Assembly: GCA_035279385.1 (NCBI GenBank)
Contig: DATEHZ010000128.1
Location: forward strand, 14,575-78,574
DNA from: DATGJX01 sp035279385
Lineage (GTDB): Bacteria; Vulcanimicrobiota; Vulcanimicrobiia; Vulcanimicrobiales; Vulcanimicrobiaceae
Direction of reading: 5' to 3'
Length of the DNA stretch: 64,000 nucleotides
Under the pieces are notes generated by a model. It ran no database searches. It saw nothing but the letters and a program-made list of their open reading frames with translations, and was not told the origin of the DNA. Below are positions 1-9,500 of this stretch, piece after piece. The translations under genes were made by a program, and so were the position numbers. The stretch's first letter is position 1. Each line of letters starts with the position of its first letter.

Positions 1-738
1 AAGCGGAAGCGTCGCTCCGGCACCGCCCGGAAAAACGAAAAGAAAGAACGAGACCACGACGATGTGCGGCAGCGGCTCGTGCCGCGCGAACGCGTCCGTG
101 TTTTGGATCTGCAGCGTGAAATACACCGGCGTGACGATCGCCGCGAGTGTGGCGGGACCGTGAATGCCGAAGGTCCAGAGCAGCGTCTCGACGATCGTGA
201 TGACGATCAGCGCGACGTACGTATCCCCGAGTGCGCCGAGCGGCCGCAGCGCCTGGAGCAGTTCGTTGCCCAAGGAGATATGCGCGCCGTACAGCGCCGC
301 CGCGGCACAGACCACGATTCCCGCTGCGAGACCGTCTGCCGCAATCTCCGATGCCATCCACCGCCGCAGAACGCTGCACATCGCGACGACGGCAAGCGCG
401 ACGATTATCGCGAGAAATAATCCGCTCTCGCCGACCAGATGCAGGTACGCGAGCGGATGCAGCAGCGTAACGGGCTGCGGAAGCGCGAGCAGAAACGTCA
501 GGAGCGATCCCGCGACGACCGCCGGCCGCGAGAGCCGCAAGTGGAGCGCGAGCCGGTATGAAAGTATCGCCGCGAGCGCGACGGCCATGATGCCGAACGC
601 CGGCAGCTCCGCCAGTGAAATGCGGCGCGCAAGGCTCGAGAAGAACGGCCCGTGCACGGGCACGAGCGCGACGAATGCGATGAGTCCCGCCGCTAAACCG
701 GCAAAACTCCACGGCAGCGCTTCACGCACCGCCACCAT
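1..738 (-). CDS. PTS sugar transporter subunit EIIC (cellobiose/lactose family), 3' end outside window
   Basis: This is the first 246 codons of a membrane permease whose C-terminus lies beyond the left edge. The reading frame is open from the ATG at 738 to base 1. The protein is very hydrophobic with repeated membrane segments. It contains the family hallmark W-T-F-G-I-H-G near residues 187-193 and a downstream F-P-G-G-A-G-A-T-L stretch, both typical of the CelB-type EIIC sugar channel of the phosphotransferase system. Family knowledge: EIIC moves and presents the sugar for phosphorylation by EIIB. No EIIA or EIIB is visible in the window, so substrate and even true PTS activity are unproven. 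The gene lies just downstream of lexA on the same strand (22 nt from its stop). No better start with a clear Shine-Dalgarno site was found, and a start inside the lexA end is possible. Confidence 0.8.
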   Translation of the reverse strand, partial: MVAVREALPWSFAGLAAGLIAFVALVPVHGPFFSSLARRISLAELPAFGIMAVALAAILSYRLALHLRLSRPAVVAGSLLTFLLALPQPVTLLHPLAYLHLVGESGLFLAIIVALAVVAMCSVLRRWMASEIAADGLAAGIVVCAAAALYGAHISLGNELLQALRPLGALGDTYVALIVITIVETLLWTFGIHGPATLAAIVTPVYFTLQIQNTDAFARHEPLPHIVVVSFFLFVFPGGAGATLPL

Positions 739-760
739 GGACGGCGCGTCGGCGATGTTC

Positions 761-1369
761 TTACAGCTTACGTACCACGGCCTCGACGCGGCCGACGACA
801 GTGACATCGCTGGAGTAGATTGGCGCCATCGCCGTATTCTCCGGCTGCAAGCGAATGCGTCCGTCTTCACGATAGAAACGTTTTACGGTCGCTTCACCGT
901 CGACCATGGCCACGACGATCTCGCCGTTGTTCGCGTTCTTCTGCGGGCGCACCACGATCAGATCGCCGTCCAGAATGGCGGCGTCGATCATGGAGTCGCC
1001 CTGCACGCGCAGCATGAAGTTCTCCGAACCGCGCGCGAACGAGGCGGGCAGCACGAACTCGCCTTCGACGTTCTCCTGAGCCGTGATCGGTGCGCCCGCG
1101 GCGACCTTGCCGATGACCGGCATGACCACGGTGTCGGGCACCGGCGAGCCCGGCGGGGTCACCCCGCTGCGAAGGGCGCGCGGCTTGGTGGGGTCGCGGC
1201 TGATGAGCCCGTGGCGCTCGAGCGTCTTGAGGTGCGCGTGAATGGTCGAGGATGACGAGAGGCCTACGCGCTCGCCGATCTCCCGCACCGACGGCGGATA
1301 GCCCCGCTCGGCCGTAAACTGGCGGATTACCTCGAGGATGCGCCGCTGGCGCTCGGTCGTCTGTTCCAT
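761..1369 (-). CDS. lexA: LexA SOS repressor / self-cleaving protease
   Basis: Transcriptional repressor of the DNA-damage response. It cleaves itself when stimulated by RecA filaments. The 202-residue product has an N-terminal winged helix (about 1-65, with the recognition region S-V-R-E-I-G-E-R-V-G-L-S). A peptidase S24 domain follows, with the Ala91-Gly92 cleavage site (V-A-A-G-A-P), nucleophile Ser126 (G-D-S-M-I-D) and Lys163 (A-T-V-K-R-F). The ATG at 1369 was chosen over an in-frame start 36 nt upstream because GGGAGGA precedes it at good spacing. Two LexA-type operators lie in the intergenic region to the LysM gene, so autoregulation is expected. Full catalytic set and normal length. 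Confidence 0.97.
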   Translation of the reverse strand: MEQTTERQRRILEVIRQFTAERGYPPSVREIGERVGLSSSSTIHAHLKTLERHGLISRDPTKPRALRSGVTPPGSPVPDTVVMPVIGKVAAGAPITAQENVEGEFVLPASFARGSENFMLRVQGDSMIDAAILDGDLIVVRPQKNANNGEIVVAMVDGEATVKRFYREDGRIRLQPENTAMAPIYSSDVTVVGRVEAVVRKL

Positions 1370-1445
1370 CGGTCCTCCCAAAGAACAAAGCCATACGTAT
1401 GGCACGCGATGACGCTACAACGGTACCATAAAACGGCCGGTAAGG

Positions 1446-1459
1446 CAAACATATGTTCG
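1446..1459. promoter_or_regulatory. LexA box (lexA-proximal)
   Basis: CAAACATATGTTCG differs by one base from the Gram-positive SOS operator CGAAC-RNRY-GTTYG. It lies 77 nt upstream of the lexA start and next to a possible minus-strand -35 (TTGCCT), so it probably mediates lexA autoregulation. Confidence 0.7.
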
Positions 1460-1467
1460 AGAGACTA

Positions 1468-1498
1468 TTGACACCGCTCGAATCGGCTGTGATAAAAT
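1468..1498 (+). promoter_or_regulatory. Promoter of the LysM (YneA-like) gene
   Basis: A perfect TTGACA -35 (1468-1473) is followed by TAAAAT (1493-1498) preceded by TG (extended -10). The spacer is 19 nt, slightly long, but the extended -10 can compensate. The predicted start site falls in or next to the LexA box at 1507-1520, so LexA would block transcription. Confidence 0.6.
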
Positions 1499-1506
1499 CT
1501 AGGGGA

Positions 1507-1520
1507 CGAACAGGCGTTTG
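1507..1520. promoter_or_regulatory. LexA box (LysM-gene-proximal)
   Basis: CGAACAGGCGTTTG matches the Gram-positive LexA operator consensus CGAAC-RNRY-GTTYG at every defined position. It lies directly downstream of the -10 of the rightward promoter, where repressor binding would block initiation. Confidence 0.8.
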
Positions 1521-1588
1521 GCACAATATATAGACACACTAGTTCACCAAACGGACGTTCGGCCCAAAATATAGTGAGGAGTACAACC

Positions 1589-1870
1589 GTGGGCAAGCGC
1601 AGACGATTCACCCTGATGCCGATTATCACGCTGGCAGCGCTCAGCTTGATGGTCACGGTGCCGGCGCTCTCGAGCATGCAACTGCATGCAGCAGCTCCGC
1701 AGCACTACGCAACGGTGATCGTGCATTCCGGCGACACGCTCTGGAGCATCGCATCCGCGCACACCGCGAGCAGCAACGACGTGCAAGACACGATCGATCG
1801 CATCAGCGAGGTCAATCATCTCAGCGGTGCATCGCTCCAACCCGGTCAACGCCTCCGCGTCCCAATGTAA
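1589..1870 (+). CDS. Small membrane-anchored LysM protein, YneA-like SOS cell-division inhibitor candidate
   Basis: A 93-residue protein with a basic start (M-G-K-R-R-R), one hydrophobic segment (about residues 7-30) and a C-terminal LysM domain (about 40-92). The domain carries H-S-G-D-T-L-W-S-I-A and ends L-Q-P-G-Q-R-L-R-V-P, the peptidoglycan-binding signature. The GTG at 1589 is chosen because GAGGAG (1576-1581) lies 7 nt upstream; an in-frame GTG at 1574 has no such site. The gene is divergent from lexA with two LexA boxes between them. The same size, topology and position are known for Bacillus YneA, which stops septation during the SOS response. That function is inferred from architecture and context only. 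Confidence 0.8.
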   Translation: MGKRRRFTLMPIITLAALSLMVTVPALSSMQLHAAAPQHYATVIVHSGDTLWSIASAHTASSNDVQDTIDRISEVNHLSGASLQPGQRLRVPM

Positions 1871-1928
1871 TCCCGTCATCACGAGCCGGCGCTGAGCCGA
1901 TAACTCACCGCTCCGAGCCGATGACTCG

Positions 1929-1950
1929 TCATCCTGAGCCTGTCGAAGGA
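1929..1950. repeat. Dispersed 22-bp repeat, copy 1
   Basis: TCATCCTGAGCCTGTCGAAG plus GA, in the gap after the LysM gene. Near-identical copies occur at 17420-17441 and 30878-30899. Confidence 0.85.
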
Positions 1951-1964
1951 TGAATGCAAATAAG

Positions 1965-1994
1965 AAAGACCGCCCCTCCCGCGGTCTTTTTTTA
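1965..1994 (+). terminator. Rho-independent terminator of the LysM gene
   Basis: Perfect 9-bp stem AAAGACCGC / GCGGTCTTT with loop CCCTCCC, followed by a run of T on the plus strand. The flanking A-rich side may also let it stop transcription arriving from the minus-strand gene at 2018. Confidence 0.85.
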
Positions 1995-2017
1995 TTTGCC
2001 TCTCCCAAAACGAGACG

Positions 2018-2227
2018 CTAGCGTTTGCTCACGAGCATCACGCTGTGGCCGGCGTGATCGTTCAAGAACGCCAAGCCTTCCATCATCCAACTCTCGAGAC
2101 CGCCGTGTGAGTGCTTTGCAACTTCACGCACGACGTGCACGCGATCTTTGAGCCACGATAACTCCGAGCGCGTCGTCGTCGGCCAGATTGCCACTTCGCA
2201 GTCTTCACACAGATAGCCGTTTGCCAT
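2018..2227 (-). CDS. Small conserved-looking CxxC protein of unknown function
   Basis: A 69-residue product from the ATG at 2227; a TTG 18 nt upstream is an alternative start. It begins M-A-N-G-Y-L-C-E-D-C, giving a single CxxC pair that could bind metal or be redox active. The rest is a mixed soluble composition with several His and Trp residues. There is no membrane segment and no domain I recognise. The start lies only about 15 nt after the terminator of the TonB-receptor gene and has no obvious Shine-Dalgarno site. It would therefore need its own promoter or a leaky terminator. Coding status is moderately uncertain. Confidence 0.45.
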   Translation of the reverse strand: MANGYLCEDCEVAIWPTTTRSELSWLKDRVHVVREVAKHSHGGLESWMMEGLAFLNDHAGHSVMLVSKR

Positions 2228-2240
2228 GCGCGCATGGTTC

Positions 2241-2279
2241 AACAAAAAGACAGAGCCCCTGCTTTCGCAGGGGCTCTGT
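2241..2279 (-). terminator. Rho-independent terminator of the first TonB-dependent receptor gene
   Basis: A 13-bp stem (2250-2262 with 2267-2279, ACAGAGCCCCTGC and its complement) and a 4-nt loop. On the minus strand it is followed by CTTTTTGTT. It lies 27 nt after the receptor stop codon. Confidence 0.9.
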
Positions 2280-2305
2280 TGCTTATCCGTTGCTTCTCGA
2301 GCTGA

Positions 2306-5300
2306 TTACAGCTTGATCTGCACGTCCAGATAGGCTTGGAACGGAAGCGCTCCGCTGTAGGGCGCGAACGGGTAGTTGAACGCCGTTGCATACGGCTGTC
2401 CACCGTTCGCCGCATCCGAACCCGAGGCTCCGTAGAAGAAGCCCGTGCCCGGTTGCGTTCCGATGAAGTTGCCCGCGTTAGCGCCGTAGCCGCAGACCCA
2501 ACGTCCCGGCTTGAACGCCTTCTGCCACGGAGTGCTCGTGCCGCCGAAACACGTGTTCACGATGTTCGTCAGCGAGAGATTCGCCGAGACTTTGGGCGAG
2601 ATGCGGTACTGGATCAGCGCGCCCAAGTTGAACTGCCACGGCTCTTGGAATTGGCCGACGGAGTCGAACTTGCCCGTGTACGGGTTCGGAATGGCGAACT
2701 GACCGGTGGAAACGAACGGCGACGCCGTCGAGGTCAGGAAGTCGCAGAGTCCCGCGTATTGCGAGCCGGCCGGAAGGACCGGGGTGCCCGCAGGCGTGGT
2801 TGCTGCGCCTTCGTTCTGGCCGCAAGCACGCGGATCGATACCCAGCGTATCAACCGGCGAGCCATAGTACGTGCCCGAGAACAGCTGGAAGTTCGGCGCG
2901 ATAGAGAGTCTATCGTGCTTGAACTGCAGCCAGCCCGCAAAGGTATGCGGTGCAATTGCCGAGGCGCCGCCCTGATCGAACGGGCTGTTCGGCGATTCAT
3001 TCGGATACGTCTGATACCAGCCGGTGCGGTCGAGCAGCGGCTGTTGCGACATATTGTAGTACGGGTTGACGATGTCGTTCGGACCCAGCGTTGCCGGGCA
3101 CGCTTCGCCGGCGCTGAAGTTGTAGCACGGAGAACCGCCGCCGGCCTGCGTCAACCCATTGAACGCCTTGATGTAGTCGTTCAAGTTGTCGATCGCGTTC
3201 TTGCCGTTCGGCAGGTCCTGGTACTGCACCAGCGCTTTGGTGTACGTGTACGAGATACCACCGGAGAAGCCATCGCGCGACGGATCACCCTTTTGGATGC
3301 CGACTTCAACGCCATAGCTGTGCTGGTGGCCGGCGTTCACGCCGCCGACGAAGCCCGGTCCGAGAACAACCGTTTCCAACTGATTGTGGGTATCGCGGTA
3401 GAAGGGCGAGACCTTCATCGTGATATCCGTGTTCTTGAAATGGTGCTCGACCGAGAAGTCGTAGTTGTTCGAGTACTGAACCGGATTGTCGTGGCCCGGC
3501 GTGTGGAAACCCAGACCCCAGAACTGGCTGAAGTCGAAGGTCGCCGCACGCTTACCGGATTGGTCGAGATACTGTTCGAACGCCGTTTCGGTCGGCTGCG
3601 TGTACTTGCCGACAGAGAAGCGCAGAACGTCATCCGGATCCATCGTGTACGTACCGCCGATACGCGGCGAGACTTCGTTGTGCACGAAGCTCGACGGGCT
3701 CTTCGCGGAGTACTGCAACGGTCCGCAGTCAACGGTGGTAACGCCGTTGCAGAGTGCGGTGTTGCCAACCGGGTGCAGACCTTCCTGGCCGGACGGCGCA
3801 GTGCCGCAGGCTTTGAGCGGTTGCGTCTGCACGGGGTTCGGCGGAACCGGGTTGCCCGGCGCCAGCGGCGTCGTCATCGGCAGGCCCGTGCCCGGATCGT
3901 AACAGTTGACCTGCGCGCCTTCGTTGAACCAGAAGTTAAACTCCGGGTTATCGGAGCTGCGGAGATCGTAGCGATACGATTCGAAGCGAACGCCGAGATT
4001 GAGATCCCAGCGATCGGACGGTTTGAACTCGTCTTCAAGCGAGACGCTCGTGAAGATCGGTTTCACCGTGTTGTACGTGCCTTGGCCGCCAGGAACGGTG
4101 ACCTTCCAGGTCGCCCCCGCAACGCACGCCGGAGTCGTCGGTGCGAGCGCACCGGTGGCACACGGGTCTTGCGGATATGCTCCCGAGTTGATCTGACCGA
4201 AGTTCTGCGCGGTGGACGACGAGAAGCACGAGGCCTGATTGCCCGACGTCTTGCTGAAGCACAGCGGGTTGTTCGGATCGCCGTTCGTCAGGTTTGCGAC
4301 GACTTTGCGGCTGCCGAAGTAGCCCGAGAGCCACGAGCCGTTGTTGAAGCGCGTCACGCCGGCCGTCGTGTAGTTGGCCGTGAGACGAAGCAGGTTCTGC
4401 GGATTCAGCTGATCGGCGAATTGGAACTCTGCGCCGCGCGTGTGCGTGGTGAGCTCGTAGTCGCCGGTGCACTGGCCCCACAGGTTGGCCTGCAGATATC
4501 CGCCGAGGTAACAGTCGGTTACGCCCGACGGGCTGCTGATGAGCCAGTCGGAGTACATCGTGTAGCCGTACAGTTTCGCATAGGCATTGCTGCCGATGTT
4601 TTTCGTGTACTGCGCTTTCACGATGCCGACGTCATTCCACGTGCCGTCACGCAGCGTCGGATCGATGCTGCTCTGCTGGCCGCCCACGAACGGATCGTTC
4701 AACGAACGATTGGTCGGAGAATTCGGGAAGTAGTACGGAGCAACTTTCGCCGTGTTCAGCGACTGTCCGAACTGCGTTCCCGGAGCGAAGATGTAGGTGT
4801 CCGCGTACGGAATCGGGCTGGCCGAGCCGCTGGAGCAGCCGAAGGCCCAGAACGCCTCGTATCCGCACAAACCACCGCCGGCGGTGCCCGCCCACGGCGT
4901 ACCGGCCGAATAGCCGGCCGTATCGAACGGCGTCAAGTAGCCCGAAAGCCAGTTGATGCCGCCGTTGTCGTTCAGGCTGCTGCCGTAGGTCTGATACTGC
5001 ATCGAGTTGTCATACAGTAATTGCAGATCGTCGCGGCCCTGATCGAACTTGTGCGGGATTCCGAAGTGGAAGTTGAGCACAGTGTCGCGCTCTTGCTGCT
5101 GAACCAGGAAGCCTGCACCGTATGGGCCGTAGCCAAGACACGCGCCGTTGAACGGACCCGGATTCGCGGCGGTGTTACCAACCGCGATACCGCCGTTACC
5201 CGGCGAGGTCGTGTTGTTTTGGCAAGCCGGCCACGGTCCGTTGCCCCACTGGAGCGCGTAGCCGCAGCTCACGCCCGTGTTGAAGCACGTGGTTGAGTTG

Positions 5301-6391
5301 AAGTCCGGCGCGTTTCCATTGATCGGCGCGATGTTTCCTACGCAACCATATGCTGCGGCGGAGCTCGTGCCGCAGAAGAAGTTCGCGGCGGGGAACATGC
5401 TCAGGTACAGCGTTGCAGCTTCGCTTTGCGCCTGCAGGCCGGTTGAGCTCAGACCGTTCGCGTTCAGACTGGAACCGTCGTTCCACGTGAGGTTCGGATA
5501 GGTCTGGTTGTAGCCCATCAAACCGACGTAGTACGAGAAGTTCCGGTTCGGCGATGCGCCGCCGGCTTCAGCCGTCAAGGCGTGGTAGAAGCCGGGAGCG
5601 CCGATGCCGCCCTTGAGCGAACCGAAGCCCGGATACGTACCGGTCTTGATGACTTGGTTGATGAAGCCGCCGAGCGTCGCCGACGAAGCGCCGGACGGAG
5701 AACCGCCGGTGTACACCTGCAGCTCTTGCTGTCCGAGATTCGAGAGCGAATCCGACTGATAGTTATCGAAGGCGCGGTTGACCGGAACGCCGTCGAACTC
5801 GTATCCGATTTGGCTGTACGAAGAGCCGCGGATGTAGAACACCTGGCCCCAGCCGGCGTTACCCATATACGAAGTAACACCGGGCTGCTGATAGATGCCC
5901 GAGTACGCGCTGTTCAGGTTGAAACCGCCGCCGCTGCCCGACACGACTTGTTGGGTTGCGGCATTGACCGAGTAGACGTCCGACGTCGTACCCGGTTTGA
6001 CGAGGTTGCCCGCAGCTCGCGAATGCGCGACCGCAATCGTCTTGAGCTCGGGGTGCGTCGTCATCGAAAGCGTGAACGACTGGTCAGCGAAGACCGTCAC
6101 GCCTGCGAGTGACTGCGGAGCATAACCGTCCTTGTCGGCCGACACGGTATACGTGTCAGGCGCGAGTGACAGGAAGGTGAAATGCCCCCCAGCATCCGTC
6201 GTGGTTGTCGCCGTCTGCGACGGGGACACAGCCGTGATTTTCGCGCTAGCGACCGGCTTGCCCGTCGAAGTATCGGTCAACGTACCCGAGATGCCGCCGG
6301 TGGTGCCCGCCAGTGCCCATGTTCCCTGGGCAAGCATCGCCAGCATGATCATCACGGCCACGAACGCATGCCGAAGTCTGAGTTTTGGCAT
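2306..6391 (-). CDS. TonB-dependent-receptor-like outer membrane protein with carboxypeptidase-regulatory N-domain (copy A)
   Basis: A 1361-residue outer-membrane beta-barrel protein. It has a signal peptide (about 1-29, ending T-W-A-L-A-G). A CarboxypepD_reg-like beta-sandwich follows (about 30-110, G-G-I-S-G-T-L-T-D through G-H-F-T-F-L-S-L), then a plug domain (about 130-245, with F-Y-I-R-G and E-F-D-G-V-P-V-N). A long barrel ends in L-D-V-Q-I-K-L. This is the layout of large SusC/OmpA-like receptors known from Acidobacteria and related diderms. The substrate is unknown, and no TonB box or partner SusD lipoprotein is visible. The start is fixed by TAGGAGGAACC before the ATG. It is a clear paralog of the gene at 6597-10283, suggesting tandem duplication, but each gene has its own terminator and leader. 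Confidence 0.9.
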   Translation of the reverse strand: MPKLRLRHAFVAVMIMLAMLAQGTWALAGTTGGISGTLTDTSTGKPVASAKITAVSPSQTATTTTDAGGHFTFLSLAPDTYTVSADKDGYAPQSLAGVTVFADQSFTLSMTTHPELKTIAVAHSRAAGNLVKPGTTSDVYSVNAATQQVVSGSGGGFNLNSAYSGIYQQPGVTSYMGNAGWGQVFYIRGSSYSQIGYEFDGVPVNRAFDNYQSDSLSNLGQQELQVYTGGSPSGASSATLGGFINQVIKTGTYPGFGSLKGGIGAPGFYHALTAEAGGASPNRNFSYYVGLMGYNQTYPNLTWNDGSSLNANGLSSTGLQAQSEAATLYLSMFPAANFFCGTSSAAAYGCVGNIAPINGNAPDFNSTTCFNTGVSCGYALQWGNGPWPACQNNTTSPGNGGIAVGNTAANPGPFNGACLGYGPYGAGFLVQQQERDTVLNFHFGIPHKFDQGRDDLQLLYDNSMQYQTYGSSLNDNGGINWLSGYLTPFDTAGYSAGTPWAGTAGGGLCGYEAFWAFGCSSGSASPIPYADTYIFAPGTQFGQSLNTAKVAPYYFPNSPTNRSLNDPFVGGQQSSIDPTLRDGTWNDVGIVKAQYTKNIGSNAYAKLYGYTMYSDWLISSPSGVTDCYLGGYLQANLWGQCTGDYELTTHTRGAEFQFADQLNPQNLLRLTANYTTAGVTRFNNGSWLSGYFGSRKVVANLTNGDPNNPLCFSKTSGNQASCFSSSTAQNFGQINSGAYPQDPCATGALAPTTPACVAGATWKVTVPGGQGTYNTVKPIFTSVSLEDEFKPSDRWDLNLGVRFESYRYDLRSSDNPEFNFWFNEGAQVNCYDPGTGLPMTTPLAPGNPVPPNPVQTQPLKACGTAPSGQEGLHPVGNTALCNGVTTVDCGPLQYSAKSPSSFVHNEVSPRIGGTYTMDPDDVLRFSVGKYTQPTETAFEQYLDQSGKRAATFDFSQFWGLGFHTPGHDNPVQYSNNYDFSVEHHFKNTDITMKVSPFYRDTHNQLETVVLGPGFVGGVNAGHQHSYGVEVGIQKGDPSRDGFSGGISYTYTKALVQYQDLPNGKNAIDNLNDYIKAFNGLTQAGGGSPCYNFSAGEACPATLGPNDIVNPYYNMSQQPLLDRTGWYQTYPNESPNSPFDQGGASAIAPHTFAGWLQFKHDRLSIAPNFQLFSGTYYGSPVDTLGIDPRACGQNEGAATTPAGTPVLPAGSQYAGLCDFLTSTASPFVSTGQFAIPNPYTGKFDSVGQFQEPWQFNLGALIQYRISPKVSANLSLTNIVNTCFGGTSTPWQKAFKPGRWVCGYGANAGNFIGTQPGTGFFYGASGSDAANGGQPYATAFNYPFAPYSGALPFQAYLDVQIKL

Positions 6392-6542
6392 GGTTCCTCC
6401 TATAGGAGTTGGACCTTATGTGTTATGGGCCGCGGGGGCATGGCGACAGAAGTCGCTCCCCTGCGACTTAAGGCGCTTGGTTCTTTTCACTTATTCTTAA
6501 TCCTCTGGGAAGCCACTGAGAAGTGCCTCTCCATGGCCTGCG

Positions 6543-6573
6543 AAAGGGGCGCCGCCTCAGGCGACGCCCCTTT
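6543..6573 (-). terminator. Terminator of the second TonB-dependent receptor gene
   Basis: Stem AAAGGGGCG / CGCCCCTTT extended by an inner CGCC/GGCG, 23 nt downstream of the stop at 6597. The stem ends in TTT on the minus strand, with little further T tract. Confidence 0.75.
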
Positions 6574-6596
6574 CCAGATGCTGACAGGAGTTATTG

Positions 6597-9500
6597 TCAC
6601 ATCTTAATACGAGCTTCCAGATAGAAATTGAAGGGCTGCTTGGTCGAGAAGCTGTCGACGTTCACCGGCGAAAGGTACTTCTCGTACGGGTACTGGACGA
6701 ACGGCTGAATCGTCGCCCCCGGGTTGAAGACGTTGCCGACCGGTTCCACGATGCCGGCACTGTTGTTGATGCCGTAGCTGCAGACGTTGGAATCCGATAC
6801 GGTCCACGCTTCTTTCGATCCGCCGAAGCAGCGGTTGACGATGTTCGCGAACGTTCCGACGAGCGTCACTTTCGGGGAGACGTCGTACGAGAGTTGCAAG
6901 TTCATCAGCAGCTGGCTCGGATTGACGAACGCACCCGGCTCGTCGAACTTGCCGGTGTATGGATTCGGGATCGTGATCACCGCGTTGCACCCGATCGCGT
7001 TGTATCCCGCACCGCCGGACGGAGCGCCGAACGGATAGCGTGTTGGATCGATGGCCGTCACGCCGCCGCCGTACGGATCCGACGCGCATCCGCCCGCGTT
7101 CGGGTCGATGCCCGGCGTGGTCTCCGGAGAACCGTACCGGTTGCCGGCGAGAAACTGCAAGCTCGGCGTAATCGCGAATTTGTCGTGCTTGTAGTTGAGC
7201 ACCAGCGTTGCCGCGTACGGAACCGCGAACGAGTCGGCCGATCCGCCGATGCCGCCGGGGAAGATGTCGTACGTTGCATAGCTGGCGCCCGGATCGAGCA
7301 GCGGCCGCACGGGAGCGTTCCAATACGGATTGGCAACCGTGGCCGCGGAGCACGCCGCCGCTGCGCCGGTGTTGTCGTAGCACGGTGCCGCGACGACCGG
7401 CACGCCGGTGTTCGGATCGTTCGGAGCGGTACCGCCGCCGCAGCGCGGATCGCTCGCGTTGGACGCGCAGAACGACGTGTACGCGTTGTACGTCTTGATG
7501 TCGTTGTTGATCTGCGTAACGATGTTCGTGCCGTTCGAGAGCGTGTCGTAGTTGATGTAGCTATGCGTGTAGGTGAGCGAGAGCAACGCGGATAGACCGT
7601 TTGCCGAAAAATCGCCCTTTTGTACTTGGAACTCCACGCCTTCGCTCGTCTGGCGTCCGACGTTCAGACCGGAGACGAAGCCCGTTGCTTGGTCGAGGAA
7701 GAAGTTCTGGATCTGATCTTTCGTCTTGCGATAGAACGGCGTGAGTTTGAACGACCAGCCTTGGCCGAGTTGCTGCTCCCACGAGAGGTCGAAGTTGTTC
7801 GAGGTCGGCGGACGCACCGGGTGGCCCGGCGTCGTGAAGCCGTACTTGTAGAACCGCGAGCCCAGGAAATCGGCCAGATCCTCCTGCAGCGTATTGTACT
7901 GCTCGTACGCGGTACTCGGCGGCTCGACGTACTGTCCGGCGCTGAATCGCAGAACCGTACGCGGGCTCATCGTGTACGTGCCCGAGATACGCGGCTGCAG
8001 GATGTTGTAACTGAACACTTGCGCCGACTCGTTCGTCAGTTTCGCCGGCGTGGTGCCCGCGGGGCAGACGCCGGGCGAAGTCGCCGATTCGAGCGTGAAG
8101 CCGTCGGGCGCAACGCAATTGTTCAGATTGAACGCGTTGAACCAGAATTGCCGCGCCGGATCGTTCGGACTCGTACTAGAGCCGTCGAACTCGAAGCGGT
8201 CGTCGCGCAGGCCGATGTTGAAGAGCCATCGCTCCGTCGGCCGCCATTGATCTTGAATTGAGACCGAGGTAAACTTCGGCTTGACCTGGTTGTACGTTGC
8301 GTACAGACTGTTCTCCGCAACGAGATACGCGCACGGCGCGCCGCCGCACGTAAAGCCGGGAGCCGCGCTTTGCGCCGGTCCGACGCAGGTCGGATCTGCC
8401 AGGCAGCTCCAGGAGAGATGCGAGGCGTCGGCCCGCGTGCAGTTCACCGGCGCGAGATTCGTGCCGCTGATCGGATTGCTCGTGTTGTAGCAGAAGCCCG
8501 CCGTCGGATTCGCGGAACTGACGAGTATGGCTGCGAGACTGCGCCGGCCGAATCCGTTGAACATCTGCGTGTTGTTGTCGCGCGTCGAGTTCGCCGTCGT
8601 GTAGTTGCCCTCAATGGTCAGCAAATGCTGCGCGTTGAGCTGATCGGCGAACGTCGCCGAGACGCCGCGCGTGTGGGAACTCAGTTCGTAGTCCGGCGAT
8701 ACGACGCAATTGTAGTTCAGATAGGCGCACACGGGTCCCGTCTGCAGCCAGTCGGAATAATACGTGTACCCGTAGAGCCGCAGATACGCATTCGAGCCGA
8801 AGTTCTTCTGGTATTGCAGCTTGACGATCTCCTGATTGTTCCAGATCGTGTCGCGCTTGTTCGGATCGACCGCAAGCGAGTTGGGCGCGTGCGGCGGCGA
8901 TGCGGGATAGAGATACGGTGAGACGTACTGCGACGGATTCGCCGGCAGCAGCGTGCCGACCGGACCGTTCCACTGGAAGCCGTCGATGTATGATACCGGT
9001 CCCGGATCGTCGGTGTTCGGGCCGAACGTTGCGTTGCCGCCCGGAACGTCGTTCACCGCTTCGTAGAAGCCGTTGAGCAGCATGCCGGAATCCCAGAGCA
9101 GTTGGATGTCGTCGCGCCCGCTGTCGTGTCTGTGCGGAATGCCGAAGTGCACGTTGGCGACGACGTCGCGATCGAAAATGCTCGATGGCGAGAGCCAGTT
9201 GTACGACCCCAGAATGAAGCCGCCGGGCCCGGCGTAGGTGCCGCTATTGAGGTAGTTGTTGTAACCTTCCGTGAAGTTCACGGTCGTCGGATCGCCGCAG
9301 CCCGCCGCAGGCGTTGAGCCGAGCACGACGGGACCGAAGCCGGAAAACGAATCGCTGTACGCTTTGCCGTTGTCTTGATCGACGTAGCGGAAATCTTGAT
9401 CGTATCCGCCGATGCCGACGTAGTAGGAGAACAAGCGGTTCGGCGATGCGCCGCCCGCTTCTGCCGAGAGTTTATGATAGAAAATCGGCGCGCCGATTCC

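Noticed and set aside
2336..5020. 894-codon open frame on the plus strand opposite the first TonB receptor gene
   Set aside because: Arg/Val/Ala-rich translation with no domain, no Shine-Dalgarno site and fully antisense to a well-supported gene. A GC-rich shadow frame.
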